DNA from: Candidatus Peregrinibacteria bacterium
Lineage (GTDB): Bacteria; Patescibacteriota; Gracilibacteria; UBA1369; PNNO01
DNA: 5,894 nucleotides
Reading direction: 5' to 3'
Assembly (NCBI GenBank): GCA_030595015.1
Contig: JAUVDZ010000076.1
Span: 1-5,894 of the forward strand
The notes beneath the pieces are model-generated. The model searched no databases. It was not told the DNA's origin and was given only the letters and a program-made list of their open reading frames with translations. Below are positions 5,501 to 5,894 of this stretch, piece by piece. Each line of letters starts with the position of its first letter. Position 1 is the first letter of the stretch. Both the position numbers and the translations under genes were made by a program.

Positions 5501-5894
5501 AAATTATTAGTTTGCATGTTATAAACTCTTGAAGAAAAAGATGTCTGTAAATCTAATGAAAAATCTGAAATTGTTTCAAATTTTGAAGCAATTGTTGTGT
5601 ACACACTTACTGAAGGTTGATATTGCAAAACCCCACAACTAACATTTTCAGGATCAAAAGGGTCACCCAAAGGTGCAATTTCAAATTTCATCTTTTTAAT
5701 TTCTATTCCTTTTAAATTAATTGGTTCAAAGCCATCAAATCCAGGATTAGGAGCCCATGACAAACCTTTTTCATCTTTTAATTCTTTATAAAAAGATAAG
5801 ACATCTTCTTTAATTCTAAAAATTGTACGTTCAGTTGCATTTGCGTTTATTAAAGCAAGATACGAACCTGCCGGAGCAGTCTGTAAATCAGAAC
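5497..5894 (-). CDS. Probable prepilin-type protein, C-terminal part only
   Basis: The frame is open from the right edge of the window to a TGA at 5499-5497, giving 131 residues of a protein whose N terminus is outside. A TTG at 5763 could be called as a start, but the 43 codons upstream of it read as normal coding sequence, so it is rejected. The fragment begins D-L-Q-T-A-P-A-G and has one cysteine. It ends with Q-Y-Q-P-S-V-S-V-Y, then L-D-L-Q-T-S-F-S-S-R-V-Y-N, a pattern like the C termini of prepilin-type proteins (beta strands ending in L-Q-T-x-x-S-x-R). That resemblance, plus the ATGA overlap with the PilX/GspK-like gene, is the basis for the call. No N-terminal methylation motif is visible, so the assignment is tentative. 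The TGA is followed immediately by an in-frame TAA. Confidence 0.6.
   Translation of the reverse strand, partial: SDLQTAPAGSYLALINANATERTIFRIKEDVLSFYKELKDEKGLSWAPNPGFDGFEPINLKGIEIKKMKFEIAPLGDPFDPENVSCGVLQYQPSVSVYTTIASKFETISDFSLDLQTSFSSRVYNMQTNNL

Noticed and set aside
5761..5763. TTG at 5763 as start of an 88-residue minus-strand gene
   Set aside because: The frame stays open to the window edge with coding-like composition, so the gene is a partial one.
1..5894. Use of genetic code 25 (UGA = Gly) as in Gracilibacteria/Absconditabacteria
   Set aside because: MetRS and the other full-length genes use many GGN glycines and have no in-frame TGA, and one gene ends on TGA.
1..5894. tRNA, rRNA, CRISPR array, insertion sequence
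   Set aside because: No cloverleaf, rRNA-like sequence, regularly spaced repeat-spacer pattern, transposase or terminal inverted repeats were seen.

Overview
The window is AT-rich (roughly one third GC by eye) and densely coded, with very short intergenic gaps and gene junctions that overlap or nearly touch. The mix of genes points to a bacterium of the Candidate Phyla Radiation (Patescibacteria). It holds a tandem set of small two-helix pilin-like membrane proteins resembling the type IV secretion pilin family of that group, a Myxococcus-type cysteine-rich repeat (DUF4215) surface module, a PilX/GspK-like prepilin, and a short single-zinc methionyl-tRNA synthetase. The lineage is an inference from gene content; no rRNA is present to confirm it. 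The standard bacterial code (table 11) fits: UGA is not used as a sense codon in any long gene.

Plus strand, 1-2696: five consecutive genes in one probable operon. The first runs in from the left edge. Four have an N-terminal signal peptide and the first has lost its N terminus to the window edge. All five end in the same architecture: a hydrophobic helix, a short polar loop with a G/S-G-N-like start and basic residues, then a second hydrophobic helix. The regions in front of this module are unrelated to each other: cysteine-rich repeats, two different six-cysteine domains, a short cysteine-free domain and a two-cysteine helical domain. The likely reading is a set of VirB2/TrbC-like pilin subunits with diversified exposed domains, forming or decorating a cell-surface apparatus. 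A weak hairpin at 2707-2724 lies between this operon and the convergent metG.

Minus strand, 5894-2742: a C-terminal fragment of a probable prepilin-type protein runs in from the right edge. It overlaps by ATGA with a PilX/GspK-like prepilin gene. After 140 bp comes metG. The 140-bp gap holds a candidate metG promoter placed so close to the ATG that the transcript would be leaderless, an AT-rich inverted repeat, and an unexplained GGAGGGAGG tract. That tract is the strongest Shine-Dalgarno-like sequence noticed in the window, yet it does not precede any recognised gene.

The two halves are thematically linked: one strand encodes T4SS-like two-helix pilins and the other encodes class III-signal type IV (pseudo)pilins. 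metG is a housekeeping gene between them. The most interesting part is the five-member pilin-like array with variable exteriors.
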